Source of the DNA: Torymus aiolomorphi
Lineage: Eukaryota; Arthropoda; Insecta; Hymenoptera; Torymidae
Length of the DNA: 64,000 bases
Direction of reading: 5' to 3'
Assembly (NCBI GenBank): GCA_036365515.1
Contig: CM070876.1
Coordinates: 124,430,810-124,494,809 of the forward strand
Shown here one piece after another: positions 10,693-21,001 of the stretch; positions within the stretch are counted from its first letter, which is position 1, and every line of letters starts with the position of its first letter. Made by a program: the position numbers and the translations under genes. The notes under the pieces are model-generated. The model searched no databases. It saw only the letters and a program-made list of their open reading frames with translations, and was not told where the DNA came from.

Positions 10693-11546
10693 GGAGGATA
10701 GATACCTCTCAGCGTGCGGGGAAGGAGGAAAGTTTCCCCTCGCACCGCGCGCACCGCTCCGCTTACCGCGCACCCCTCCCCCACGCAGCCGACGAACTCG
10801 GTCGTTTGTTCATGTTTTACCGCAGTTCTCAGTATCGAGGTCTATAAACGTACGAATCGAGTTAGTATAAACATTCTCCTGTATATTTGCTATATTGCGA
10901 ATAGTTTTTTGGATCATTCTTATATTTTGTAAAGAATCTCATCCTAAGTGTTTTGTGTTTTAGTAAAGGTACTTCCATAAGAACCCGTGTATAAGAGTTG
11001 ATCTTTTAAGTTCAATAATTTCATAACCGAGTTGACAACCGATACGAAAATCCCCACATTTATAGAAAATCAATCAAAGAACAACATATTAAATTTTTGG
11101 AATGATCTTATATTATTCATGTTGGTATCGAACCTCCTTAAATAGTGAACATTTTCACTTGCAACATTTACATGTAAACTCGCGCTACATTCTGCGAGGG
11201 ACTGCGAAGGAGCAGCAGACGTTCAAAAAAGTAGCAGGAGTTCCAGAAACATCAAATCGACGGCGCGTTGCTATCAACAGGAACGCTTTGACCTAGGTAT
11301 AAACAATATTAAATTCGTATTAAATTCGTTATATGTTCATGTGGACGGTTAGCGGTACAGTATCCTCTTGACATAACCTAATTAGTAAGGAAATATTCGA
11401 AGATATGTTTACAAAATTAAATGAAGATCAAAAATTTATTTTCAAACAACTTAAAAAAATATATTTCCATAGAATTTCTTTGTCACTCATTATTAAATAG
11501 TTTTGGAAAGATTCGATGTTAATGAGTACATTGAGTTACTATTTGT
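10693..11546. other. Unassigned stretch, GC-richer at its left end
   Basis: A GC-rich patch (about 10700-10800) carries a short open frame rich in Arg, Thr and Pro that looks incidental. The rest is AT-rich with no motif I recognise; the 64-codon frame at 11102-11296 has no family features. Confidence 0.4.
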
Positions 11547-11584
11547 GCAACGTTTCGATAACTGTTTTGTTATCCTTATCAAGG
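11547..11584 (-). other. Penelope-type terminal motif (hammerhead-like relic)
   Basis: Read on the minus strand this gives TTGATAAG, a 6-bp stem GATAAC/GTTATC around AAAACA, then GAAACGTTGC. It matches in layout the motif at both ends of the Penelope-like element at 42.2-47.1 kb (CTGAAGAG, stem GTCGAC/GTCGAC, GAAACGTTGC), with different but still paired stem bases. It is probably an isolated terminal fragment of a related element. Confidence 0.5.
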
Positions 11585-11757
11585 ACTAAAATTACAATCA
11601 TTATAATGTTAAGACATCGTCAAATTAATAAAATTGTGTTTTTGTTTATCTTGCTTTCTTGGTAAAAACAAAATAAACATCATCAATTGTATTAAAAGCT
11701 ACGCACACTTTAAAAAAAAAAAAAAAAAAAAATTAAAAAAATATAAATAAAATCAAT

Positions 11758-14383
11758 TTTATAGATGGTCCTGGAGGTTCGAGTAAAGCATTTGTATATA
11801 AAACTTTAATTTATTATTTTCTATCAAAAGGAAAAAATATTATATCAATGGCTTGGATTGGTATAGCGTCTATTCTCTTACCCAAAGGAATGACTACTCA
11901 TAGAACCTTTAGATTGCCATTAGATTTAAATAGTATGGAAAATATTTTTTTTAAAATTAGAATCAGATAAAAAGTAATTAAGAGAAACGGAAGTCATAGT
12001 CTGGTATGAAGCATCTATGATACCCAAAAATGCTTTAGAAATTATTGACAGATCTTTAAGAGATTTATATACAAACGATTTACCTTTTGAGGGAAAATTA
12101 ATAATTTTAGGAGGTGATTTTCACAAATACTCCCAGTAATGAAACATGGATTTAGAAGCGCTATAATTGAAGACACTATTAAATATTCTGAACTTTGACC
12201 TTTATTTAAAAATTTCAAATTAAAACACAATATTCGTTCTCAGAACAATGAATTCTCGAAATTATTATAACAAATTGGAGACGGTAATATAAATCCTTTT
12301 ATAATACCTAATAATTGAAGAACTAACGATGTTTACAAATTTATAAAAATATTAATAAAATAAATGATTATGATCGTGTTATTTTAGCACCTCATAATGA
12401 AGAAATTAAATTTTTGAATGAAAAAATTTTACTGTTATTAAATGGTCATAAAAAGACTTATTATAGTGCAGATTAAGCGACTCATAAAGGTATTGATCAA
12501 AGTGATAACAACATTCATATACTTTTTCCAATAGAAACATTAAACAATATTTATGAAGGTTTGCCACCTCATAAATTAGATTTAAAAGTTGATGCTATTG
12601 TTATGTTAATTAGAAATTTGAGTATACACGAAGGTTTGTGTAACGGTACTAAACTTAAAATAACCAATTTATTTAAATATAATATTGAAGCGGAAATATT
12701 AACAGGAGAAAAAGTAGGTAATATAGTTTTTATTCCTAGAATTACATTAAATACAGGAGAATCTTCTCCATTACCTTTTATTCTTTATAAAAAACAGTTT
12801 CCATTAACATTAGTATTTTACATGACCATTAATAAATCTCAGGGACAAAGTTTTGATTATGTAGGGTTATACATCAAAAGGCAATTATTCTCACACTGTC
12901 AATTATATGTTGCTTTATCAAGGTGTAGAAATCCAGATATCATATATATGGGTAACTTCACGTCAACTGTGACAGGTCGAAATTTTAAAATGGCTTAAAA
13001 TAGGTTTTCTAGTTCTAAATTAGCCCCAAAATACAACCCTAGTGTTTAAGAGCGAAATACTCATTGGTTAAAAAGTTAGAATTAATTGAAAATTTGAAAA
13101 TTTTGATTTTTTTCAAGAAACAGCAATTTTCATGATTTTTTTAGTAAGAATCATGAAACTTTTTGTATAGCATATTAAATGGGAAAAAGTTTACAAATTG
13201 TAAGTAGAATTGCTCAGAATTTTTCCAGATTGATGTCAATTATATTGTTAATTTATATGTAAGAAAATACCATACAAAATATGCTTAAGGCGGTTGTGAC
13301 ATGATTAATATCCCTCGACAGAGGCTAAATATTTGATACAAAATGTTACTTTTAAAATGAGACCTTGATCAAAGTGGAATACAAACTCAGAAATAAGTAA
13401 CAGACAATTGAAACTGTATACATGTATATATATGTATATATATATAAATATCCAGAAGGCAATCTTTCGGTGATTTTCGGTGATTTTCTTAGGGTCTACC
13501 TACAATGGAAGCTGTGCCATATATTGAGAAAACATTATAAACATTGTAGAATGAGCTTGACTAAAGAAATAATGACCCTCAGGTTATTGACTTTCGCAGG
13601 GGGCCTGCGGCGCCCGCTTTTGCGGAAGAAAATTACGGAAAAACTACTAAAAAAATCAAATTCATATTGTGTGACAGTTAGCTTTAGTGAGCCTGGAAGC
13701 TTGCGTTACGGATAGACGTTTTCTGGGACGTCCCAGATAAATGCGAAAATCCCAGAAGCATGCGTTACGTGTATGGATCCGTCCCCGATACTAGGGTTCC
13801 AGATAAATATGTATATATATGTATATATTTACAGTTTCAATTGTCTGTTACTTATTTCTGAGTTTGCATTCCACTTTCATCAAGGTCTCGTTTTAAAAGT
13901 AACATTTTGTATCAAATTTTTTAGCCTCTGTCGAGGGATATTAATCATGTCACAACCGCCTTAAGCATATTTTGTATGGTATTTTCTTACGTATAAATTA
14001 ACAATATAATTGACATCAATCTGGAAAAATTCTGAGCAATTCTACTTACAATTTGTAAACTTTTTCCCATTTAATGTGCTATACAAAAAGTTTCAAGATT
14101 TTTAGTAAAAAAATCATGAAAATTGCTGTTTTTTGAAAAAAATCAAAATTTTCAAATTTTCAATTGATTCTAACTTTTTCACCATTGAGTATTTCGCTCT
14201 TAAACACTAGGGTTGTATTTTGGGGCTAATTCAGAACTAGAAAACCCCATTTTAAGCCATTTTAAAATTTCGACCTGTTACAGTTGACGTGAAGTTAGCC
14301 ATATACAAAATAATTTAGAAAATTCGTTAGAAATTGAAAATATACTTTGGGAAGAAATTTTTGATAATTATAAAAAAATTTAG
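11758..14383 (+). pseudogene. Helitron RepHel, helicase half (broken)
   Basis: Remains of the Pif1-like helicase of a Helitron rolling-circle transposon. At 11764 a degraded Walker A reads GPGGSSKAF (the Lys before the usual Thr/Ser is kept, but the context is altered). Near 12110 is GGDF from motif II. Stops and frameshifts fill 11940-12540. From 12561 a 145-codon frame stays open with LKVDAIVMLIRN, MTINKSQGQSF (12822) and YVALSR (12906), the C-terminal helicase motifs. That frame is cut at 12950 by a 1351-bp palindromic insert. Without the insert and one ATAT copy it continues in frame from 14305 to a TAG at 14381-14383, giving a plausible native C-terminus. The Rep nuclease half is not here; a decayed Rep half lies downstream at 24.6-27.1 kb, in the wrong order to be the same copy. 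Confidence 0.85.
12950..14300. mobile_element. 1351-bp palindromic element inside the Helitron
   Basis: The arms (about 12950-13440 and 13800-14300) are near-identical inverted copies starting GGGTAACTTCACGTCAACTG. The central part of about 350 bp is single-copy and includes TATATG runs. ATAT at 12946-12949 and 14301-14304 fits a 4-bp target duplication, though the site is itself TA-rich. Open frames inside (13422-13715, 13773-13964) straddle arm and loop and look incidental. Confidence 0.8.
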
Positions 14384-14454
14384 TTATATAAGTAAATATG
14401 TGAATACATTGCATATATTTATTAAATATGTTCATATATATTCAAAAACCAAAT

Positions 14455-14945
14455 TTCTCAATATAAAATATACGCAATTACAGTATAAAATAAAGGAGAC
14501 ATTATTTCAATGATGTTAAGAGATTTTAATGATTAGCTAAATGAAAATTGTATATAAAATGTAATTAAGTTTCGATTTGATCCATATAAAAATAGAAATA
14601 TAATCAAAGAAACGATTTTTAAATCAAAATTTTTAACGTGAATATGCTCTTATTTATTCAAAAAACGAAGTCCACAATATAAAATATACGCAATAGCAGT
14701 ATAAAATAAAGTAGAAATTGTTCAAATGATGTTATAAGATTTTAATCAACGACTAAATGAAAATTGTATATGAAATTTATTTAAGTATCGATCAAATCAA
14801 AATTTTTATCGTGAATAATACTCTTATATATTAAAAAAAATGACATAATAAAAAATATATATAATAAAAGTATTTAAATGATGTTATAAAACATCTTATT
14901 CAATATCAAAATAAAAATTATATAAGATATTTATTTAAATGTGGA
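14455..14945 (+). repeat. Diverged tandem repeat, unit about 185 bp, nearly three copies
   Basis: Units begin near 14455, 14649 and 14834. Each contains AATATAAAATATACGCAAT or a variant, ATGATGTTA, AATGAAAATTGTATAT and a Phe/Ile-codon-like AT tail. The third unit is shorter and more decayed. The array follows the Helitron helicase and may belong to its 3' non-coding region, but no Helitron end (hairpin plus CTRR) could be fixed. Confidence 0.55.
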
Positions 14946-15042
14946 TTAGGCCTACTCGGGATACCACTAAAAAAAAACGCATTCATTTATTTACCTTTTG
15001 CGTTATGTGGAAAAAATAGAACAAATGGGTTGTTACTTAAAA

Positions 15043-15079
15043 TGGGGGTTGATGAGCGGAGTGAGTAGGGGGTACCCCC

Positions 15080-15154
<75 letters not shown>

Positions 15155-15198
15155 TGGGGGGGGCTGCGCCCCCTACTCGCTCCGCTCGTCAACCCCCC
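15043..15198. mobile_element. Small palindromic MITE with (TA)n core
   Basis: Ends GGGGGTTGATGAGCGGAG and CTCCGCTCGTCAACCCCC are inverted repeats of about 30 bp, each reaching a G/C run next to a (TA)n core of about 75 bp. Open frames on both strands (15000-15245) are produced by the palindrome and are not genes. Confidence 0.75.
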
Positions 15199-15598
15199 AA
15201 CTTTGAAAAATAAGACCTTGAAGACTTTGAACCTATTTATTTTCAAGGTAGTGATTTTTCATATGTTTTATTAATACTGTATTTTGCATATTTTTTATGG
15301 ATGACAGTATATAATGATGTGCATACAGTACATATGACAGTATATGCAGATGTAACGTTTAAGAGAAGTTCTTAATTCTTTTTTTTTATTTTTATTGGAA
15401 CGAAAAAATAGTTTTCATCTTAGATGTATTGTTACCAGTTATAGTTATCATTGTAACTAACAATAAAGATATATATTTTGTTACTAATATATCTATATTT
15501 TTGAAAAATATATTATCTGGAAAACGAAACAGATATATTTTTTCTCTTACCGCTTAACTAATTGACAACTTTTCATTAAAAAAAGTGGTATTTTTAAT
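15199..15598. other. AT-rich spacer
   Basis: About 400 bp of AT-rich sequence with a duplicated GACAGTATAT motif at about 15304 and 15337. No gene or element signature seen. Confidence 0.45.
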
Positions 15599-15599
15599 T

Positions 15600-15843
15600 T
15601 ACATTTTTAGTTCGCGTTTCACGGCGGTCAATAACATGGCCGCGGCGTCGCATCGGTAGCGACGCGGCGGCTTCGTCTTTTTCTCCATCTGTCTCATTCG
15701 CGCGCCGCGTGGCGCGCTATCACTCATGATACGTACAAGCGCGCGAGATTTGAATCTCGCAACGCAGTATACGTGATTCTCATAACTTATATCGGCGCCC
15801 GTTATACCCCCCACCCAGATTTGACGTCCCCTCGGACGTTACA
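15600..15843 (-). other. Candidate 3' LTR start of the gypsy element
   Basis: On the minus strand a sequence beginning TGTAACGTCCGAGGGGACGT (15843 leftward) follows the gypsy coding remains and is GC-richer than its surroundings. TGTAACG is a common gypsy LTR start. I found no matching 5' LTR near 18.9-19.4 kb, no polypurine tract on the correct strand and no right boundary, so this is tentative. Confidence 0.3.
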
Positions 15844-15914
15844 TCGAGGAAGGAAAGGACGCGGAAATAAGGAGGCAGAACAGCGAAGTATTTCAACCGT
15901 TCTTCTTTCCCCTT

Positions 15915-17260
15915 TCACTGCGATGCTGGCTTTTTCCGTTTAGGCGTGTGTTTGGCCCTATCTGGACACCGGCGCGAGTCTTTCGCGCCATATTTCCCAT
16001 AGATCGGGCAGTACCGCGCCGTCGCCCTCGGAGGCTTCCCCCGCTCTTCCTTCGGGGTTTTTGCATCTACGTCTTGCAGTCTACGCTGTGTGCCAGGTGG
16101 CTCTGGTTGTCTGCCGCAACGGATAATGTACATAAGAGCCGTGTCGTGCTGTGTCGTACTGTGCGTTGCCGTCCCGTGCCTTGCTCTTGCTGTGCCTTGC
16201 CGTTTCCTTCCTATTTCTGTCGGTTTATAAACATGTATTCTATATCTCTGTAGGAACGAAACGGCAAGGCACGGCAAGAGCAAGACACGACACGGCAAGG
16301 GCAAGGCAAGGCACAGCACGACACAGCACGACACGGCTCTTATGTACATTGTCCCTAAAGCGACAAGGCCGGGCCCATCCCGCTAGAGCTCTGCACAGCC
16401 GTATTCATGGCGAAGAGAAGTTCTAAGATCTTCTCATCCCATGTGGTGTGCTGTTCTTTAAAATAAGGAGCAACCAACGACTTTAACGCCTGATGAGTGC
16501 GCTCTACCTGGGTAGCCGGAGTGTGGTAGGATGGAGTGTTGGCGTGATGCACACCGCGCTCCCTCAGGAAGTCTGCCACGACATGGTTCGAAAACGCTGT
16601 GTCGTGGTTTGATACGAAGACTTCTGGGCAACCGAACCGGAGGAATATATTCCAATTGATTTCCCCTACCACCGTCTTTGCCTTGACCTTGCGTATTGGC
16701 GAGGCTTCCACCCACCTGGTGCACAGGTCTTGGAGTACCAAAATGTACTCGTAGCCTTTTGGGGTGCGAGACAGTGGTCCAATTAGATCACCAGCCACGA
16801 CCTGCCATGGTCTTTCGACAACTCGACGTTCCATGAGGTCGGCTGGAGGTCTCTGTTCCGCTTTAGGCACTGCTAGGAGATCGGTTGTCACGCTTGTAAC
16901 CTCAAGTTCGACATAGGCTTCTGCGTCCTTGCAGAATAGCCTATCCGTATCCGGGTCAAGTACGCCTCGAAACGCTCGTACGAAGTTGACCCCTAAATAG
17001 CAGTCTCCGTGCAGCTGGAGTATGATGGCCACTCGTATGGCCCGAGTCAGTCCTGCCACCGTGATCGGTAGGATCGTATGGCCTAACAAAGGTCTGCGTC
17101 TTCCGTTCGGTAGCCTTACTCCTTGTTTCTCGGACGCCACGAATTTACACCCGAGCGCTGTTGCCAGTTGAAGGCCAACTGTACCCATGACCGTCGTAGA
17201 CGCTCCTAGATCCAACAGCGCGCGGAATTCGGACTCGCCGACCCCGATTCGCAGCCACTA
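15915..17260 (-). pseudogene. Gypsy-type protease fused to integrase; no RT
   Basis: Minus-strand remains of a Ty3/gypsy pol. The frame opens with an aspartic protease motif, LLDLGAS (family usually D-T/S-G), then about 110 residues of protease-like sequence. It runs straight into the integrase core through ERPWQVVAGDLIGP. Reverse transcriptase, RNase H and the integrase zinc finger, normally about 800 residues between these parts, are missing. In the integrase core the first Asp (GDLIG) and final Glu (QVERTHQALK) are present. The middle motif reads SNHDTAF where the family has a D-x-G core, so the catalytic Asp is Asn. The frame continues until a 226-bp MITE (16125-16350) interrupts it, and resumes as GRQPEPPGTQRRL down to a stop near 15915. 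The 286-codon open part (16355-17215) is therefore a deletion derivative, not a working pol. Confidence 0.8.
16125..16350. mobile_element. 226-bp palindromic MITE in the gypsy integrase
   Basis: Ends AATGTACATAAGAGCCGTGT and ACACGGCTCTTATGTACATT are perfect inverted repeats. The stems continue as near-tandem GCACGACACAGCACGACACG / complementary GTGTCGTGCTGTGTCGT. The loop is about 16205-16255. Gypsy integrase sequence resumes on both sides. I could not settle the target duplication. Frames running through it on both strands are artefacts of the palindrome. Confidence 0.75.
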
Positions 17261-17329
17261 TCGTGTCTCTGCGTCGAGAGGTCGCTTAGTCGAGGCCTCT
17301 CCTCGACTACTAACCGGCGAGTGCGCCAT

Positions 17330-18873
17330 TCACTCTTGCGCGGTCGGGCAAGTGTTGCACGCAGCCGCGATATCCCTTTTGCCATACGAGGAAGGGGTGT
17401 ACACGATGCCACCTACTCGTTCCTCTTCTCCGTGTCCCGAGCAGTTGGGGCAGAATCGTGCGATGTATCCGGGGAGGCCACACGAGGAACAACTCAGTGG
17501 CGACCTCAGCTCCTTCGAGGGGCTGCCTCCGGAACTAGCTGGTGGCGAAGGGCTATCCTGCGCCTTCTCGCTCTTCTTCTGTTCCGGGGGCTTCCCGGGT
17601 CCGCCCCGACCTGGTGGTCGGTGGCCGCGCCCTCTACGCGGCCCCGATGGAGAAGTTCGCCCAAAGCTCTCTCCTCTGGGATTCCCGAGGTAGGTGAGGC
17701 TCTGCTTCAGTACCCTCCGAAGCCTGTCCTCCAAGCTCTCCTGCTTGGTACCTCGCTCTTTTGCCACCGCTGCCACTTTGCCCTCCTTGTACCATTTTGA
17801 ATTGTGCGACGTATCGCTCGAAGGGGGCGGCTTGTATGCCATTTCGGGCAACAAGGTGGCTTCTGGCGGTGGGGGCGGTAGATAGGCATTGGAATATTCC
17901 AAGGTTTGCTCGGCATCTACCGCCAGGTCTAGCAGCTCCTCGACGGTGCGGAAGTCCGATCTCCGAAACATCGTTTGCAACCGCGGCTTGAGGTTGCGGT
18001 GGAGCTGGTCCAGCTGATGTTCGAGGCTGGGGGCGGGTAATCTCTTTCTCATGATCACAATGAGGCACGTGATGTAGTCCCTCACGGCCTCCTCCGCCCC
18101 TTGCGTGCGGCTATTGGTTTCTGCCACTAGCCGCTGCTGGTATCTTCGGCTCGCGCCGTACCAGCGTCGCGCAGCCGTCACAAATTCTTGCCACGTGGTC
18201 CACTTTTCCTTCTCATTTCTATACCCCGTGGTGGCCGTGTCGGTGAAGAGTTCCGATAGCGACGATAACACCTCTTCTTCCGTCAAATTGGTCAGGACTC
18301 TGCAATCCTCGAGCCTTGCCAAAAATACGTCTATACTCTGGCTCTTCGCGCCAGAGAAGCGTATTTGCGCTTCCGCACTATTTGGCCAATGTCTCTCAAG
18401 TGGTATAACCCCGACCTCGAGAAATTGACCGTCGTGTCTGGTGCGGAGTAGTTGGGCCAGCTCGTACTTCTCGCCGGATTTCGGCGATCACCCCCCTCCC
18501 AGGCTAGGTTTACGGCCCGTAAATCGGCCTGGTGCCTATGGCGAGCTGGCGGTTGCGAAGGCTGCCTAGGATCGCATGCTTCGTTCTGCTCTGGGATCGT
18601 GAATGTGTCTTCGAATCGCACGTTCAGTCCTGGCCTGGTGTCCGCTATCTGGGTGCTGGATGCTGTTTGTCGCTGGTGGTCCAGTCTATCCTCCAGCAAC
18701 CTTACTTTTGTCAACAGCCCTGCTATGTGGATGTTGTACGCTGCTTGTCGCTGGTGGTCTGCTGCTAGCTTCTCCTCCAGCGACTTCACTTTCGTTATTA
18801 GCTCCCCTAATAGCAGGCTGACGTCCATCGGCATCGGGAACTCTGTTCCGTCTCTTGCCTGGAGATGCAGCAT
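17330..18873 (-). pseudogene. Gypsy-type Gag polyprotein (frameshifted)
   Basis: Two minus-strand frames together make a Gag. The upstream frame (18873-18331) has a Leu/Lys-rich stretch likely to form a coiled coil (VKSLEEKL, KVRLLEDRL). The capsid-like retrotransposon-gag domain then runs in the other frame from about 18428: LERHWPNSAEAQIRF leads into the 330-codon frame 18322-17330, with WQEFVTAARRWYG, RDYITCL and LHRNLKPRL. A Pro/Gly/Arg-rich linker follows, then a zinc knuckle reading CSSCGLPGYIARFC. The usual His of CX2CX4HX4C is Tyr, so zinc binding is probably lost. The frame change lies between about 18331 and 18430. The protease-integrase remnant follows after about 80 nt. GC content is clearly higher than the flanks. 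Confidence 0.8.
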
Positions 18874-18929
18874 GTCTCCTCGATGCGACAGTGGTTCATC
18901 CGAACGAGATCGGCAACACCTCTCCTACA

Positions 18930-19394
18930 CTATATGTATATAAGAGAAAGAGAAAGAGAAAGAGAGAGATAAAGAGAGGGGAAGAGAAAGAACTAACGAA
19001 GGCACTCAATCCGTCTATCGCCGTTTTCTCATGCTCTGTTTGCAGTTACTGCACTTTTCTTTGGGAGGATAAAATACGGACAGCGTTCGACTTGTAATTG
19101 AACTGTCAAATGAATGCGCATACGCCGCGCTGCGCTCGCGTGAGTTTGGCGTTATTCTTGATATGAAAAATTAAGAAGTTTTCTTTCAAAAAGTTGCTCT
19201 GTAATTAATTGGTCTCGTTAATTGCGGAGAAAAGGCGCGCATTATAATAAATGCGCGAACGCGCTTCTTGCGCTGATGGCAGGAGGGTGGCATAGTTTGT
19301 TTTCAAAAAGCAGCCTGTTATTTATGTATCGAGATGAAGAACTGACAACGGAGCGATGCAAAAGTTGTCGACAGAAGCGTCTTCTGCATCAATA
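18930..19394. other. GA-rich tract and unassigned flank of the gypsy element
   Basis: A (GAGAAA)n-like run at about 18940-18990 lies just upstream of the Gag start on its strand. The rest to 19394 shows no LTR match to 15600-15843 and no gene; the GC-rich motif GCGCGC recurs at about 19225-19275. Confidence 0.4.
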
Positions 19395-19625
19395 AAGGGA
19401 CAATGCGGAGGGACGCGGAGGGACGCGGTGGGACGCGGAGGGACGCGGAGGGACGCGGAGGGACATGCGGAGGGACAATGTAGACCCCAAATAACGCATA
19501 GAAAACAGTGAATTTTTCGTTATTTTGTGGAGGGCACTTTGCGGAGGGACGCGGAGGGACGCGGAGGGACGCGGAGGGTTAGCGACTCAATTCAGCTTAC
19601 AACTATATAGTATAGTAAGATATAT
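19395..19625 (+). repeat. GGGACGCGGA minisatellite, copy 2
   Basis: Tandem 10-bp units GGGACGCGGA at about 19398-19470 and 19540-19580 are separated by a non-repetitive insert (about 19478-19535). The array ends in a head (TTAGCGACTCAATTCAGCTT at about 19578) that is the reverse complement of the head at 9718-9748. It is the same repeat as at 9640-9930, in opposite orientation. Confidence 0.8.
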
Positions 19626-19629
19626 ACCA

Positions 19630-20300
19630 TATTCTAACTTTTTATTTCTTTAACCTAGAACAGTGGGAGCTCGCGAGCAAGACAGACTCCCAGGACATTT
19701 ATATATAAGTTTATACACCCAAGTCTTGGCGTAACAATTTATGGCTCGCTCTTATAGCTGGTGGATATGATAAACAGTTCAAATGAAACCTATCGTCATC
19801 AAATGCTCGAAACAGTAAAAACACGCCGCAACTACTGCGCGATAAGCCGCAAGTGCGACGGTTTGCAGCTACATGTGACTCATTTCAACGAAAAAAAATT
19901 CGACGTATAATCGGATTCAATGACACTCCTGAAAAACAAAAAAATTCCTTTTACGGCTCTAAACGACGAGGGTAGAAGGGACATAGTTGCCGAGAGACCT
20001 GCGTCGCTCGAACAATTCCAGACCAACTGTATGTTTACACAAACATCTGTGGACCCTACACAGTGGGGAATACCTAAGCGGCCCTCTTGCACACAGTTTC
20101 CATGGATACCGTTAAATTCAGATATGGCTACACTATTGTGCAGCGCTGTGCATCCGCTTACTACATACTGCTTCTCTATCACAATTTCAGTAATATTATT
20201 ATAGATTAAGAGATCGGAACGGGCGACGCATACCATTCGAGTATGGTACGTTGATGGTAACGTTACACTTTAGGCGCAATTGGTAACATGACCTTTATGT
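19630..20300. other. Unassigned stretch before the Polinton remains
   Basis: Overlapping open frames of 94 (+, 19920-20204) and 118 codons (-, 19880-20236) occupy the same DNA and neither shows a family motif. Because the next 3.6 kb is Polinton-derived, this may be a decayed upstream Polinton gene, but I cannot show it. Confidence 0.35.
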
Positions 20301-20319
20301 ATGCCATTACAACGAACAG

Positions 20320-20781
20320 ATTAGCGCTGGCGGTGTGAGAAACTTTTTTGTCCACCCGACATTTCAGAGGGGGCGTGGTGTAGGTGCCTGGCTAGGCGGT
20401 CTCTTTCGCCGCATTCTGCCAGACGTCACGAGCGGCGCTAGGGCAGTAGGTAAGGAGATGTATAAAAGTCCTCAACGACGTTGCCAACACTGGTGTCAAT
20501 TTCAAGGAAGCTGTAAAAACGACGGCCAATGAATCGGGCTGAAATCTCAAGCATAAAGCAGCTGAGAAAATATCGGAAATTATGAAGTGTTATAAAACAA
20601 CCAGACACGTCAAACGGCGCCGTCAGTCGAGAAACGCACACGACACTGTTCGCACCACACGCGTCAAATACAAAAGAGACGTAAAAATAGCAGTCGTCAA
20701 AAATCACGCAAAAGGGGTAGAAAAAAGCGAAAGACACCGACTTTTCGAAGTGTTAGCGATATTTCCGGGCCAAAGTAAATA
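20320..20781 (+). pseudogene. Polinton-type small basic capsid-region protein (broken)
   Basis: The first frame has HPTFQRGRGVG followed by WLGGLFRRILP and GARAVGKEM, a Gly-rich then Lys/Arg-rich layout that I associate with a small basic protein encoded just upstream of the capsid gene in Polintons. The conserved reading shifts frame near 20460, continues as KVLNDVANTGVNFKEAV, meets a TGA at about 20533 and goes on to a very basic tail ending at 20781. So at least one frameshift and one stop are present. A virion-internal DNA-binding or membrane-active role is inference. The capsid remnant starts 7 bp downstream, supporting the assignment. Confidence 0.6.
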
Positions 20782-21001
20782 GAAAAAAAATGTCTTTCTC
20801 ACTCGCACTTGTCAGAGTGTATGTCGAGCGAGCTGGATCTTTTTACCCCGCGATTCAAACTTCCATCGAAGACAGCAGTTTTTGAACTACAAGCCTGTGT
20901 CATAGCGATGAAGGCGGCGCACCGATCGAATTTGTCGTACCCATTGCCAGCGAACATTACCTCAATTTCGCCCATACCATGCTATACATAAATGCACAGA
21001 T

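Noticed and set aside
15948..16426. Overlapping frames of 91-144 codons near the gypsy integrase
   Set aside because: Most run through the 226-bp palindromic MITE and its mirror; only the minus-strand part left of 16124 carries gypsy-like sequence and is included in the pol entry.
18603..18821. Hydrophobic frame that looks like a membrane protein
   Set aside because: It is the complement of the Gag coiled-coil region, where Leu/Lys/Glu codons read backwards give hydrophobic residues.
17187..18943. Long + strand frames of up to 168 codons opposite Gag
   Set aside because: GC-rich shadows of the minus-strand Gag and pol frames, with no motif of their own.
9718..19625. Giant DNA transposon with minisatellite ends
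   Set aside because: The two heads are inverted, but no flanking duplication was found and the interior is a mix of unrelated fragments; kept only as a finding to test.
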